This document shows, in pieces, positions 16,353-25,093 of a stretch of DNA of 64,000 nt. Source of the stretch: Pirellulaceae bacterium (GTDB taxonomy: Bacteria > Planctomycetota > Planctomycetia > Pirellulales > Pirellulaceae); NCBI GenBank assembly GCA_028280445.1, contig JANQLU010000048.1, forward strand, positions 1 through 64,000, written 5' to 3'. Made by a program: the position numbers and the translations under genes. Each line of letters begins with the position of its first letter. The stretch's first letter is position 1. The notes beneath the pieces are model-generated. The model was not told where the DNA came from. It did no database searches and was given only the letters and a program-made list of their open reading frames with translations.

Positions 16353-19346
16353 CTATTTCAAATTTTTCTTGGTATCCGGTTCTGGACGGTCTGCTTTGCT
16401 CGTACGCGTCAACCGTTCCAATAGCCGTTTTGCCGATTCGTGATTGGGTACATTGGCGAGAATTTTGCGGCACAAGACAATGGCGTCATTTTTTTTGCCC
16501 ATTCGTTTACGTATCAAGGCAACTTGGTAAATCAAATTGTAGTTCCTAATTCCTCGGTTTGTTGCTTCTGCGATAGTATTCATGGCTTCCCGATATTGAC
16601 GGGTGTTCGTTTGAATCTGGGCAAGCAACATGTAGGTTTTCCAGTAATCGGGTTGCCGTTTTTTCCATTCTTTGGCGTATTTGATCGCCTTGTCCCAATT
16701 TTTCATACGCACGTGGACAAAAGCCATGTCCATGTAGCCCTTGGGCCTGACACGTTTGTTTTTGATCGTGGCCTCGCCCAACTGGAGCGCTTCGTCAAAT
16801 CGATTGAGTTCCGCCAGGACCCGGCATCTCCTCATTTTAAAATTTGGCTCTTTGGGCGCCATCTCAATGGCTCGGTCAATTTCATGCAAAGCTTTCTTGA
16901 ATTGTCGCAAGTTGATGTAAGCGACGCATTTGTTGTTGTGAAGCACCGCATTGTCCGGAGCAGACTCTAGCGCGCGATCGCCAACCTCGATCGCTTTTTG
17001 GAATTCACCGATGGCGACATACGCGGCAACTAGATTAACATGCGGCTGCGGATATTGGGGCGCGATTTCAACCAGCTGTTTGGCAAACCGCAGCGATTCA
17101 TGAGACATCCCCTGTGATTCGTACGAAGAGGAAATGTTTAGCAATACGCCAGGGTGTTCGGGTTCGATGGAAAGACAGGCATAAAAATGGTGAAGTGCTT
17201 TCTGCGAGCGACGAGGGATTTTGAGATGGCTCGCACCAAGATGCCAATTGACTTCGAAATCGGAAGCGTATTGCAGATGGGCGAGTTCCAAAAAATCGAC
17301 CATTAATTTTCTATCTCCGAGTTGTTGGATACAGTCGATTGCCCAATGCACGGACTGAATTGATTTTTTGGCTCCCGGCAATGAGACCAACCGATGAATG
17401 GATTCGGGTTCCGGAAATCGCGACAGCTTTCGCAGTTGGACATGAATTTCGGTGCCATCGATCTGGTCGAGCAATCTGTCCGTCCAATCCAACATGTGTT
17501 CATTGGCTAGACGCAGGCGGATCGTCTGGTTTCTCCAAAGGCGCAGTCCATCGATAATTTTGTTTTTGATGTTCGATTGCTGAATGAATTCAGCCGTACC
17601 ATTTAGATCGCTTCCGATTGTTATTCCGAAAGTTGCAAGTGTTGCAGCGATTTCGTCGCGAATCGAATCATTGGCTTTGATTTTCATGCGCAGGTTCGGG
17701 ATTTTTGAACGCCGCGTGATATCCACCAACGACTGGATGAATTGTTGTTCCCGTTTTCGTTGCCGGGATTGACGCTGGGCGTCAGCGATCGAACCTTCAA
17801 AAAATTGTTGGCGATGTTTGATTTGATCGATCAAATTGGCGTCCGTTCCCAATTCGACCAGCGATTCAGCTTTTTTCAAAACGATTAACGCTTTGTTCCA
17901 AGCCGCCGATTGTTCCGAGCCGGTGGCATTGGCCGCTGATTGTTGCAACGAATTGACTTTGGCCAATTGTTTCCGAATATCGTTTTCACCGGCAATTCGT
18001 TTTTCGTACGCTGCGCGGTCGATTGCTAGTTGATCCGACTGGCGCCGTGCTTTTTCCGCGAAATATAGCATGACCGAAACAGCCGATAACAACAGAAACG
18101 AAATTACAATCGCACCGAGAATGGTCGCTTGTTTTTTGCGTTTTGCTTCAGCCGCATCGCGTTCTTCGGCACGAGCTCGTTCCAAATCCGCTTGCCGCAA
18201 TCGTCGATCGCGTTGCAAAAAATACTCGGACAACATTTGACTGACTTGTGCGGCGTCATCAGGACGATCATCTGCACGAGGCGCGATACACCGCATGGCC
18301 AAATCAATCAGAAACGGGTCGGCATCGCAATTTTTTAAACGCGATATGGCGTCTTGCAAATCGAAATTGGCGGATTGGTCGACGGCCACAGTTGAGGAAT
18401 CCATCGCAAACGGCGGGCGGTTGGTTAGTATTTCACACAGGATACTGCCCAAGGCAAACACGTCCGATCGTTTATCGGTCGGTTCACCCAACGCTTGCTC
18501 GGGTGGCATGTAAGCTGGCGTGCCCATGATGGAACCGTTGCAGGTTTGCAACGAACTTTGAATCGGTGATGTCTCGTCGATCAACGTATCGGTATCGTCG
18601 TTGATGCATTTGGCCAAACCCCAATCCATGACTTGGACTTCGCCAAACTCTCCGACCATGATATTGTCCGGTTTCAAATCCCGATGAATGAAACCTTGTG
18701 AATGGGCGTAGGCGACCGTTTGAGTGATTTGATAAAAAATTTCAATGCGTCGATTTGCATCTGGAGTGTCGGACGAATTTTGTTTGAGGAGATGGGACAG
18801 TGTCTGACCTGAAATCAATTTCATGGCAATAAAGTCGCGACTGCCAATTTTACCTACGCTGTAAACCGGCACGATTCCTGGATGTTGCAATCGCGCCGAG
18901 ATGACGGCTTCGCGTTGAAATCTCTCGACTTGTGGTTGATTGTGATGATTCAAAACCAATTTGATGGCGACCTCTCGTTGGAGTTGGTCATCCCAACCGC
19001 AAAATATTTCACCCATGCCCCCAATGGCAATCGGGTGTCGCAAACTGTAGCGACCACAGCAACTGGCGTCCAACGATTGTTTTGCAAAGGAAACGGTTGG
19101 ATTTTTCTTTGTGCGTTGCTCGGTTGGTTTTTGCGTCAATGCGCATGCATTGAATGCATCGGATTGTTGTAGCAATTCCGCCATCGATTTTGACGGGTCA
19201 CAGAGTTTGGCTAGCGCGGATTGGCATTCAGCACAGACGTCGATGTGCTCTGCAATAGAGTGGGCCCGGTCGAGGGGCAATTCTTCATTGAGGAATTGAA
19301 ACATCTCGGCGGCAGAAAGATGTTCGCTCACAAGATTATTCGGCAT
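16353..19346 (-). CDS. Ser/Thr protein kinase with anti-sigma-type zinc finger and TPR repeats
   Basis: This 997-residue protein starts with a putative zinc-binding anti-sigma motif (HIDVCAECQSAL, about 34-45; paired with His30 or His34). The kinase domain at about 100-375 has IAIGGMGEI, VAIK (Lys129), HRDLKPDN (Asp223) and DWG in place of DFG (Asp241), the usual planctomycete variant. A membrane segment lies at about 406-428. A helical region follows, and from about 680 to 980 there are at least seven TPR-like units (for example AYVAIGEFQKAIEVGDRALE and VAYINLRQFKKALHEIDRAIE). It overlaps the upstream ECF sigma gene by 11 bases, so the two are probably translationally coupled, and the kinase may control that sigma factor. 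Confidence 0.92.
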   Translation of the reverse strand: MPNNLVSEHLSAAEMFQFLNEELPLDRAHSIAEHIDVCAECQSALAKLCDPSKSMAELLQQSDAFNACALTQKPTEQRTKKNPTVSFAKQSLDASCCGRYSLRHPIAIGGMGEIFCGWDDQLQREVAIKLVLNHHNQPQVERFQREAVISARLQHPGIVPVYSVGKIGSRDFIAMKLISGQTLSHLLKQNSSDTPDANRRIEIFYQITQTVAYAHSQGFIHRDLKPDNIMVGEFGEVQVMDWGLAKCINDDTDTLIDETSPIQSSLQTCNGSIMGTPAYMPPEQALGEPTDKRSDVFALGSILCEILTNRPPFAMDSSTVAVDQSANFDLQDAISRLKNCDADPFLIDLAMRCIAPRADDRPDDAAQVSQMLSEYFLQRDRRLRQADLERARAEERDAAEAKRKKQATILGAIVISFLLLSAVSVMLYFAEKARRQSDQLAIDRAAYEKRIAGENDIRKQLAKVNSLQQSAANATGSEQSAAWNKALIVLKKAESLVELGTDANLIDQIKHRQQFFEGSIADAQRQSRQRKREQQFIQSLVDITRRSKIPNLRMKIKANDSIRDEIAATLATFGITIGSDLNGTAEFIQQSNIKNKIIDGLRLWRNQTIRLRLANEHMLDWTDRLLDQIDGTEIHVQLRKLSRFPEPESIHRLVSLPGAKKSIQSVHWAIDCIQQLGDRKLMVDFLELAHLQYASDFEVNWHLGASHLKIPRRSQKALHHFYACLSIEPEHPGVLLNISSSYESQGMSHESLRFAKQLVEIAPQYPQPHVNLVAAYVAIGEFQKAIEVGDRALESAPDNAVLHNNKCVAYINLRQFKKALHEIDRAIEMAPKEPNFKMRRCRVLAELNRFDEALQLGEATIKNKRVRPKGYMDMAFVHVRMKNWDKAIKYAKEWKKRQPDYWKTYMLLAQIQTNTRQYREAMNTIAEATNRGIRNYNLIYQVALIRKRMGKKNDAIVLCRKILANVPNHESAKRLLERLTRTSKADRPEPDTKKNLK

Positions 19347-19992
19347 GTTGGACTCCGTTCACACCGCTGGCTGGGGGTTTGATATGAGGCGAATTGCAGA
19401 TTTGGCTGAGCACGTCGGCATCCTCATTTTGATCGAGAAAATACTTGGATTCTGCAATCAATTTTTGCATGACGCGAAATTTGAATTTGTAGACTTGTGC
19501 AATTGAAATTCCCAAGTCATTGGCAATATCCTTGGCAGGTTCACCGTGAATGGCCGAGCGAACAAATGTCAGAAAAGTTTTCTCGGTGAATTTCGGTCGG
19601 ATCAATTCGAGAATTCGTTGAACGATAAATTCGTTGTGAACGCGATCCCATGTTTTCGATGCGTTGCTGTCGGGATCCGCCAGTTCGTCAAGTGATTCCA
19701 GTTGTACCGGTCGTTTCTTTTTTTCATTCCAGAATCGTCGACAGCGGTTAATCGTGATGCGCCGCAACCAGGCGCGAAAGGCTCCGGTGCGTCCATTGTG
19801 TTCAAATTCACCGAGACTGGCCACCAAGGCAAATAGGACTTCTTGGGTTAAATCGCCAACATCGGATTCGTCGATTCCCAACTGCCGAAGCCAGTTTGAG
19901 ATTAACGGAGGATAGACTTGTGCCAGTTTTTCCCAGGCAGCCGAATCCTTGTTTTGTTGCGCGTTTTTTAAAGTCAAATGGCTTGTCTTCAT
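19336..19992 (-). CDS. ECF-type RNA polymerase sigma factor
   Basis: The 218-residue protein has region 2 at about 15-90 (WLRQLGIDESDVGDLTQEVLFAL, FRAWLRRITINRCRRF) and region 4 at about 140-195 with a helix-turn-helix (AKDIANDLGISIAQVYKFKFRVMQKL). No region 3 or 1.1 is present. This is the planctomycete-type ECF group that pairs with Ser/Thr kinases rather than with a classical anti-sigma factor. It is the first gene of the pair, with AAAGGG before its ATG, and overlaps the kinase gene. Target promoters cannot be identified from this window. Confidence 0.93.
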   Translation of the reverse strand: MKTSHLTLKNAQQNKDSAAWEKLAQVYPPLISNWLRQLGIDESDVGDLTQEVLFALVASLGEFEHNGRTGAFRAWLRRITINRCRRFWNEKKKRPVQLESLDELADPDSNASKTWDRVHNEFIVQRILELIRPKFTEKTFLTFVRSAIHGEPAKDIANDLGISIAQVYKFKFRVMQKLIAESKYFLDQNEDADVLSQICNSPHIKPPASGVNGVQHAE

Positions 19993-20238
19993 ATCACCCT
20001 TTCTGGTTTACGAAAAAAAATTGCCAATTTGAATTTTTTCCGGAAGATCTCGACTTCCACGTCGCTATCAACATAAGCATTCTACTCGAGAGACGTGATT
20101 CCTCGAAGCTGGATTTGTATCGGCAAGACCAGGGGCAGAATCTCCGTTCATAACAATCATTCGCAGCAAAAAATATTTTTGTTGTTGATTGCTTGAACGT
20201 ACGCGCTGTGTCGCAATGTTCTACACAAAAAATAGATC

Positions 20239-20469
20239 ATGAATCAAGAATTGTCGACAATTGTCGAAAATGCGATTTCGCAATTTCGTGGTAATTCACC
20301 GTATGTCGAATTTAAAAAAATGCTCGAAGTCGCGCGACGGAAATGTGGATACCAAGGCACAAACGTTCAAATGTTGAATTTCCTGTTGCAACATCAAAAT
20401 TTTGCATTGATCGAGCGCGAGGTAGGGCCCGATCAAGAAAGGACCTGGTTTGTTCGTGAAATAAGATAG
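20239..20469 (+). CDS. Small protein of unknown function
   Basis: A 76-residue frame from an ATG, composed like a real protein (SQFRGNSPYVEFKKMLEVARRKCGYQG ... ERTWFVREI). It is predicted helical with a short beta end and has no signal or membrane segment. It is divergent from the sigma factor gene with 246 bases between them, a stretch in which no other feature was recognised. No clear ribosome binding site precedes it. I do not recognise the family; regulation together with the sigma/kinase pair is possible but untested. Confidence 0.5.
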   Translation: MNQELSTIVENAISQFRGNSPYVEFKKMLEVARRKCGYQGTNVQMLNFLLQHQNFALIEREVGPDQERTWFVREIR

Positions 20470-20922
20470 TTTCAATTCTTCCAACACACCTTCCGGCGTA
20501 GGGTGAGGCGCCGTTTGGCGTTTTCGCCAAAACCGTCTCACTTTTTTGTCGGAGTTAAAACGAGGTCGGGGGAGGGGAGTTTTTTTTTAAAACGGATCGT
20601 GTGTGGGGCATGGTCTGTTTTGCTACACAAAAAAAGATTCCCGCCCCCTTTTTTTTGAATACGAATCACCTGGAGTCTAGCGAGCAGGACGCGTTGGGTG
20701 AGTAGATTTGGGTGCCACTGGCTCTGCCAGTGATGTGGTTGGATGGCGGATGTTTGGTACCCATTGAAAGAAAAATCCGTGGGGCAATGTGCAAATCACT
20801 GGCGGAGCCAGTGGCACCCGCGCGGTCAACCACTCGCTTGCGCTTTGTGCTCGTATCAATGAACGATTACCTCAAAATCCGATTGGATTTCGGGTCATAC
20901 GCAATGCTGATGCAACGCACCG
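20470..20922. repeat. Intergenic region with composite CACTGGC/GCCAGTG repeat (20710-20820)
   Basis: The complete composite repeat has ends GGGTGCCACTGGCTCTGCCA and its near-complement, with an internal part matching the copy at 2591-2700 (TGGGGCAATGTGCAAATCAC). From 20826 a trace of the AAGGGACT family end follows (CTCGCTTGCGCTTTG, GGATTTCGGGTCAT). Between 20470 and 20700 there are runs of T and of purines but no gene was recognised. Confidence 0.75.
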
Positions 20923-21525
20923 CTATTTTTTCTTCGAACCCGATTTGCCTGATTTTTTCTGCTGGCGTTTGATGTAATCAATCGCTTTTTCTTCGATGAA
21001 CTTTGTACGGAGGCCAACGGTTTTCGCTTCGGCCAAAGCTGTTTTCAAATCAACGCCTTCGTCCAGAACACGATACGCCAACCAGACGCCGCCAACACGG
21101 TTGGCCGATCCACAGTGAAACAACGTCGGCTTTGATTTGTCGGCCAAGAGTTTCCGGATTTTGTCGAACACTTCGTCCGTCAGCGTTTCCGGTTTGCGGA
21201 AAGGAACTTTGATGAAATCCATTTTGGCATCTTTCAACGCAGCCGCTTGATCCCATTTGACTTCTCCATCGGTGCGCAGCGTAATCACGCGGGTAATTTT
21301 TTTCTCGGCAATCGTTTTGATATCTTCTTTGGTGAACTGTCCGGCCAGATACAGGTTGCCACATTGGTGCACGTTTTTGGTCTTGCCAAGTTTGGCTTTC
21401 TCAACATTTGCGATTTTGGATTTTTCCGATCCACCAGGTTTGGGTTGAGCAAATACCGATTGCAGCGGGAAACAGGCTGAAAACAAAGCAATGCATACAA
21501 AAACTTTGAAACCCGATGTATTCAT
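20923..21525 (-). CDS. Secreted phosphatase-like protein (DUF442/dual-specificity type fold)
   Basis: The 200-residue product has a Sec signal peptide (VCIALFSACFPLQSVFAQ, cleavage about residue 26). The mature part shows NLYLAGQFTKEDIKTIAEKKITRVITLRTDGE and a loop FHCGSANRVG. Cys and Arg are four residues apart, as in rhodanese and DUF442-like proteins, not five as in classical tyrosine phosphatases. It resembles beta-lactamase-hydrolase-like (Blh) phosphatase domains. The C-terminus is Lys/Ser-rich (KKSGKSGSKKK). A periplasmic phosphatase or sulfur-transfer role is possible; the substrate is unknown. It is monocistronic with AAAGG upstream of its ATG. Confidence 0.75.
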   Translation of the reverse strand: MNTSGFKVFVCIALFSACFPLQSVFAQPKPGGSEKSKIANVEKAKLGKTKNVHQCGNLYLAGQFTKEDIKTIAEKKITRVITLRTDGEVKWDQAAALKDAKMDFIKVPFRKPETLTDEVFDKIRKLLADKSKPTLFHCGSANRVGGVWLAYRVLDEGVDLKTALAEAKTVGLRTKFIEEKAIDYIKRQQKKSGKSGSKKK

Positions 21526-21754
21526 AATGTCGCCTTTTCTTTTAACATGGCTGGATAAAGCAATCGAACAAATGGATCATGGTTTCAAAGTTTAATCATG
21601 TTTGACCGAGGACTCAAATGCGTTGGTCGGATTGCGGCAATTTGTCGCGGTGTTGATTCGTTCCACCAGATTTCGGTTAATCTGAATACTGAGCGATGTT
21701 TTTGGATTTTGCGCGTCGGCGATTGAACACGTTGCCAGAAAGCCGGTAAAAATC

Positions 21755-23260
21755 ATGTTAGCTGAAATGGATGTCGTGTTGTTGTCGCGGATTCAATTCG
21801 CGCTAACGATCATGTTTCACTATCTATTCCCGCCATTAACGATTGGGTTGGGCATCATCATCGCTTATCTCGAAGGGATGTTTCTCTGGAAGAAAAATCA
21901 GGTTTACATGGACGCCGCACGATTCTGGACTGGTATCTTTGGCATTAACTTTGCCATTGGTGTCGCCACCGGAATTGTGATGGAGTTTGAATTTGGAACC
22001 AATTGGGCAACCTACTCACGATTTGTTGGAGACGTTTTCGGTTCGGCGCTTGCGGCTGAAGGTATTTTTGCATTCTTTCTGGAATCCGGATTTCTGGCGA
22101 TATTGGTCTATGGCCATGGGCGCGTGAGTCCAGCATTTCATTTTTTTGCCGCCTGCATGGTGGCGCTCGGATCGATTTTTAGCAGCATCTGGATCACCAT
22201 CGCCAATAGTTGGCAACAAACACCTGCCGGTCACGAAATCGTTCAGATGACTCGCGACGGCCAACCGTGGTTTGTTGACGGCCAGCCCATTATGCGCGCC
22301 GAGATTGTCGATTTTTGGGCGATGGTTTTTAATCCGTCGACGATCCATCGGTTGATCCACGTTTGGTTGGGATGTTTTATCATGGGGGCGTTTCTGGTGT
22401 TGAGTATCAGCGCCTGGTATTTATTGAAACGCAAACATCAAGAGTTTGCCCAAAAGTCGTTTCAGGGCGCGTTGTTTTTAGCACTGTTCAGCTGTTTGGC
22501 AATGTTCGTCAGCGGCCATTTTCAAGCCAAGATGGTTTACCAACACCAACCCGCCAAAATGGCTGCGTTCGAAGGTCATTTTGAAACGGGTAAAGCCGGG
22601 ATGAGCTTGATTGGAATTCCCGACGAGAAAAACGAGACCATTCATTGGAATTTGGAAATTCCAGGTGGATTGAGTTTCTTGCTCCACGAAGATTTTAATG
22701 AAGAGGTAATCGGGCTCGACAAATTTAAACCCAAGGATCGACCACCGGTAAAAATTCCGTACTTTGCCTATCACCTGATGATCGGGATTGGAGTCAGTTT
22801 GACTTTGTTAACTGTCGTTTCAACATTTTGGCTCTGGCGCGGCACGTTATACGATCGACGCTGGGTTTTGTGGCTGTTTGTCATCGGCATCATTCCCGCG
22901 ATTGTGGCCAACGAAGCAGGTTGGGTAGCAACCGAGGTCGGGCGGCAACCGTGGATTGTCCAGGCTCCGTTGCAGCGTGACGATTCTGGCAATCGAGTTG
23001 AAGATGAAAACGGGCGTTATGTCTATATCGAAGGTGAAGGGCTGCGGACTACCGATGGTGTTTCAAAAGCGATCACATCAGAACAGGTTTTGACATCCAT
23101 TATCTTTTTTGGTTTCGTGTATTTTCTCTTGTTCCTGCTGTGGCTTTATTTACTGAATCGAAAGATACAAAAGGGCCCAGTTGATTCAAAAACGTCTTCA
23201 AAGGCAACTGGTCAATTGAAAGATGCCGTGGTTGAAGGTTCGTTGACAGGAGGCCCGTGA
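21755..23260 (+). CDS. cydA: Cytochrome bd-type quinol oxidase subunit I
   Basis: CydA carries hemes b558, b595 and d and oxidises quinol, reducing oxygen to water with high affinity. The 501-residue product has the family landmarks: [21 protein letters not shown] (heme-ligand His22), the [31 protein letters not shown] stretch, [25 protein letters not shown] (Q-loop), and EVGRQPW. About 22 polar residues are inserted directly after GRQPW before the LRTTDGVSK segment. Nine or so hydrophobic segments fit the family. cydB starts at its stop codon. No cydC/cydD assembly transporter or cydX was found nearby. Confidence 0.96.
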   Translation: MLAEMDVVLLSRIQFALTIMFHYLFPPLTIGLGIIIAYLEGMFLWKKNQVYMDAARFWTGIFGINFAIGVATGIVMEFEFGTNWATYSRFVGDVFGSALAAEGIFAFFLESGFLAILVYGHGRVSPAFHFFAACMVALGSIFSSIWITIANSWQQTPAGHEIVQMTRDGQPWFVDGQPIMRAEIVDFWAMVFNPSTIHRLIHVWLGCFIMGAFLVLSISAWYLLKRKHQEFAQKSFQGALFLALFSCLAMFVSGHFQAKMVYQHQPAKMAAFEGHFETGKAGMSLIGIPDEKNETIHWNLEIPGGLSFLLHEDFNEEVIGLDKFKPKDRPPVKIPYFAYHLMIGIGVSLTLLTVVSTFWLWRGTLYDRRWVLWLFVIGIIPAIVANEAGWVATEVGRQPWIVQAPLQRDDSGNRVEDENGRYVYIEGEGLRTTDGVSKAITSEQVLTSIIFFGFVYFLLFLLWLYLLNRKIQKGPVDSKTSSKATGQLKDAVVEGSLTGGP

Positions 23261-24264
23261 TGGACCTGCAGCTGATATGGTTTGTGTTGCTGATGGTCCT
23301 GATGGCGGGCTACGCCATTCTCGATGGGTTTGATTTAGGCGTCGGAATCATCCACCCAATATTGCGCAGCGAGCGTGAGCGCAATGTGGCGATCAAAGCG
23401 ATCGGTCCGCTATGGGACGGCAACGAAGTTTGGTTGGTGACGTTTGGCGGTGCGTTGTTTGCCGCTTTTCCCGAAGCTTATGCAACGGCTTTGTCCGGGA
23501 TGTATTTGCCAGTTTATTTGCTGTTGTTTTGCTTGATCCTGCGCGCTGTCAGCGTAGATTTTCGCAACAAAATTGAAAGCAAAAAATGGAAATTCGTGTG
23601 GGATGTTGGATTTAATGTTTCCAGTTTGGTCGCCACATTGGTGTTTGGCATTGCCGTTGGAAATCTGATCATCGGTTTGCCGATGGATCAGCGTGGTGTA
23701 TATACCGGATCATTGGCTCAATTGTTTGGGCCGTATTCAATTGCGACCGGCGCGTTTGCGGTTGCCACGTTTGCAATGCACGGCGTGATATTTTTGTTTT
23801 TGAAATCGACTGGCACTGTGCAAGAAAAACTCAAATCCTGGCTGTGGCATTTTTGGGGATTTTTCTTGACATTGTACATTCTGGTCACCGTGTTTACGTT
23901 GATCGAACATCAACATGTTGTCGAGCGTATTCGACAAGCGCCTTGGGCGATTCCGATTGTCGTTATCAATGTGCTGTGTGTTGCCAATATTCCGCGCGCG
24001 ATTTTCGCAGGACATTATGGCCAAGCGTTTGCGTCGAGTTGTTTGAATATTGCCTGCCTCGTAGCATTGTTTGCGGTCTCGACGTTTCCCAATCTCGTTT
24101 CATCGACCGGCGAGGGAACAGCGTTGACGATTTACAATGCAGCAAGTAGCCAGGGAACTTTACAGATCATGTTCATTATCGCTTGCATTGGAGTCCCGTT
24201 TATTTTGGGTTACACGGCAATCATCTATTGGACATTTCGCCACCCGATTGAATTGGAAGACTGA
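23260..24264 (+). CDS. cydB: Cytochrome bd-type quinol oxidase subunit II
   Basis: The 334-residue partner of CydA has eight or so membrane segments and the conserved YAILDGFDLGVGI, LWDGNEVWLVTFGGALFAAFP and FRNKIESKKWK motifs. The ATG at 23260 overlaps the cydA stop (TGATG) and has a perfect AGGAGG six bases upstream, so it is preferred over the GTG three bases earlier. Together the two form a bd oxidase for microaerobic or stress respiration. Regulation is not visible. Confidence 0.96.
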   Translation: MDLQLIWFVLLMVLMAGYAILDGFDLGVGIIHPILRSERERNVAIKAIGPLWDGNEVWLVTFGGALFAAFPEAYATALSGMYLPVYLLLFCLILRAVSVDFRNKIESKKWKFVWDVGFNVSSLVATLVFGIAVGNLIIGLPMDQRGVYTGSLAQLFGPYSIATGAFAVATFAMHGVIFLFLKSTGTVQEKLKSWLWHFWGFFLTLYILVTVFTLIEHQHVVERIRQAPWAIPIVVINVLCVANIPRAIFAGHYGQAFASSCLNIACLVALFAVSTFPNLVSSTGEGTALTIYNAASSQGTLQIMFIIACIGVPFILGYTAIIYWTFRHPIELED

Positions 24265-24310
24265 ATCGATGTAGGATTCTGTGAATCACAACATGTATTC
24301 TGAGCGAGAA

Positions 24311-24754
24311 ATGAAAATCTCAATTCGCAACGCGCGGCCTGACGAGTTGGATTGGGTCAACGCTCGTTACGAGGAAATTCAGTTTGTGCTTTCGCGCATG
24401 GATCGCGATACGATTGTTGTCGCCGAATACGATGGTCAGCGCTGCGGTCTTGGGCGGATTGTCTCGATTGATCCCAACAATGTTGAACTTGGCGGGATAT
24501 ATGTATTTCCGAAATTTCGTGGCTTGGGTATTGCGAAACAGATTGTCAGCCACTTGATTCAGCTTTGTCGACCAGAAACAACTGTCTGGTGTCTTCCGTT
24601 TCAAAATCTTTTGCCGTTTTATCAAGAGTTTGGTTTTGAGTGTCGGGACGAGTCAACGAGGGATCCGCCAGAAATCAATCAGAAACTCCAGTGGTGTAAC
24701 GATTCGTTCGAACAGCCGGTTATCCTGATGTCGCTCAAAGAAAATCGCCAATAA
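24311..24754 (+). CDS. GNAT family N-acetyltransferase
   Basis: The 147-residue protein (from ATG 24311, MKISIRNARPDEL; in-frame GTG and ATG codons 18-30 bases upstream are alternatives) has the GNAT fold. The acetyl-CoA loop is in VELGGIYVFPKFRGLGIAKQIVSHLI (RGLGIA as the Q/RxxGxG/A motif), and there is a late FQNLLPFYQEFGFE segment typical of the family. The acceptor (amine, amino acid or protein) cannot be told. It follows cydB by 46 bases and may share its transcript, though a functional link is not evident. Confidence 0.85.
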   Translation: MKISIRNARPDELDWVNARYEEIQFVLSRMDRDTIVVAEYDGQRCGLGRIVSIDPNNVELGGIYVFPKFRGLGIAKQIVSHLIQLCRPETTVWCLPFQNLLPFYQEFGFECRDESTRDPPEINQKLQWCNDSFEQPVILMSLKENRQ

Positions 24755-25093
24755 GCGGTGCGATGGGAGTCGGGAAGGACTGAGTTTCCTGCCGAACCAA
24801 TAGGCTCACGCGGAGGCGCAGAGACGCAGAGGATTTTTTGTTCGGGGTTTGGTGGGAAGACTTTTTGACGGAGTTTTAGGTTTCGTTTGATTGTTTTTTA
24901 TCGTCTTCTCTGCGCCTCTGCGTCTCCGCGTGAGATTATTTCCTTTTTGAATGTTGGTCATTGAGACATTTTGAGCAAAATTTTTTGCAATTTGCTTGGA
25001 ATGATTGGAATTGCGGAATCGATACGCTGTTCTAGGGTACTTCTCGTTAGCGGAGGCTGGCCAAATTTGCAAAAAATTGTCGAGGCAAACAAA
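24755..25093. repeat. Intergenic region with CTCACGCGGAGGCGCAGAG inverted repeat (24805-24934)
   Basis: The left arm CTCACGCGGAGGCGCAGAGA and the right arm (24908-24934) TCTGCGCCTCTGCGTCTCCG, ending GCGTGAG, are complementary and separated by about 75 unrelated bases. Sister copies are at 31436-31579, 34072-34149, 52520-52657 and 63646-63810. An open frame continues upstream of the next gene to 24971 but lacks coding character. Confidence 0.85.

Noticed and set aside
24805-24934. Repeated 25-30-base arms considered as a CRISPR-like array
   Set aside because: The arms are inverted, not direct, with one pair per locus, irregular spacing and no cas genes.
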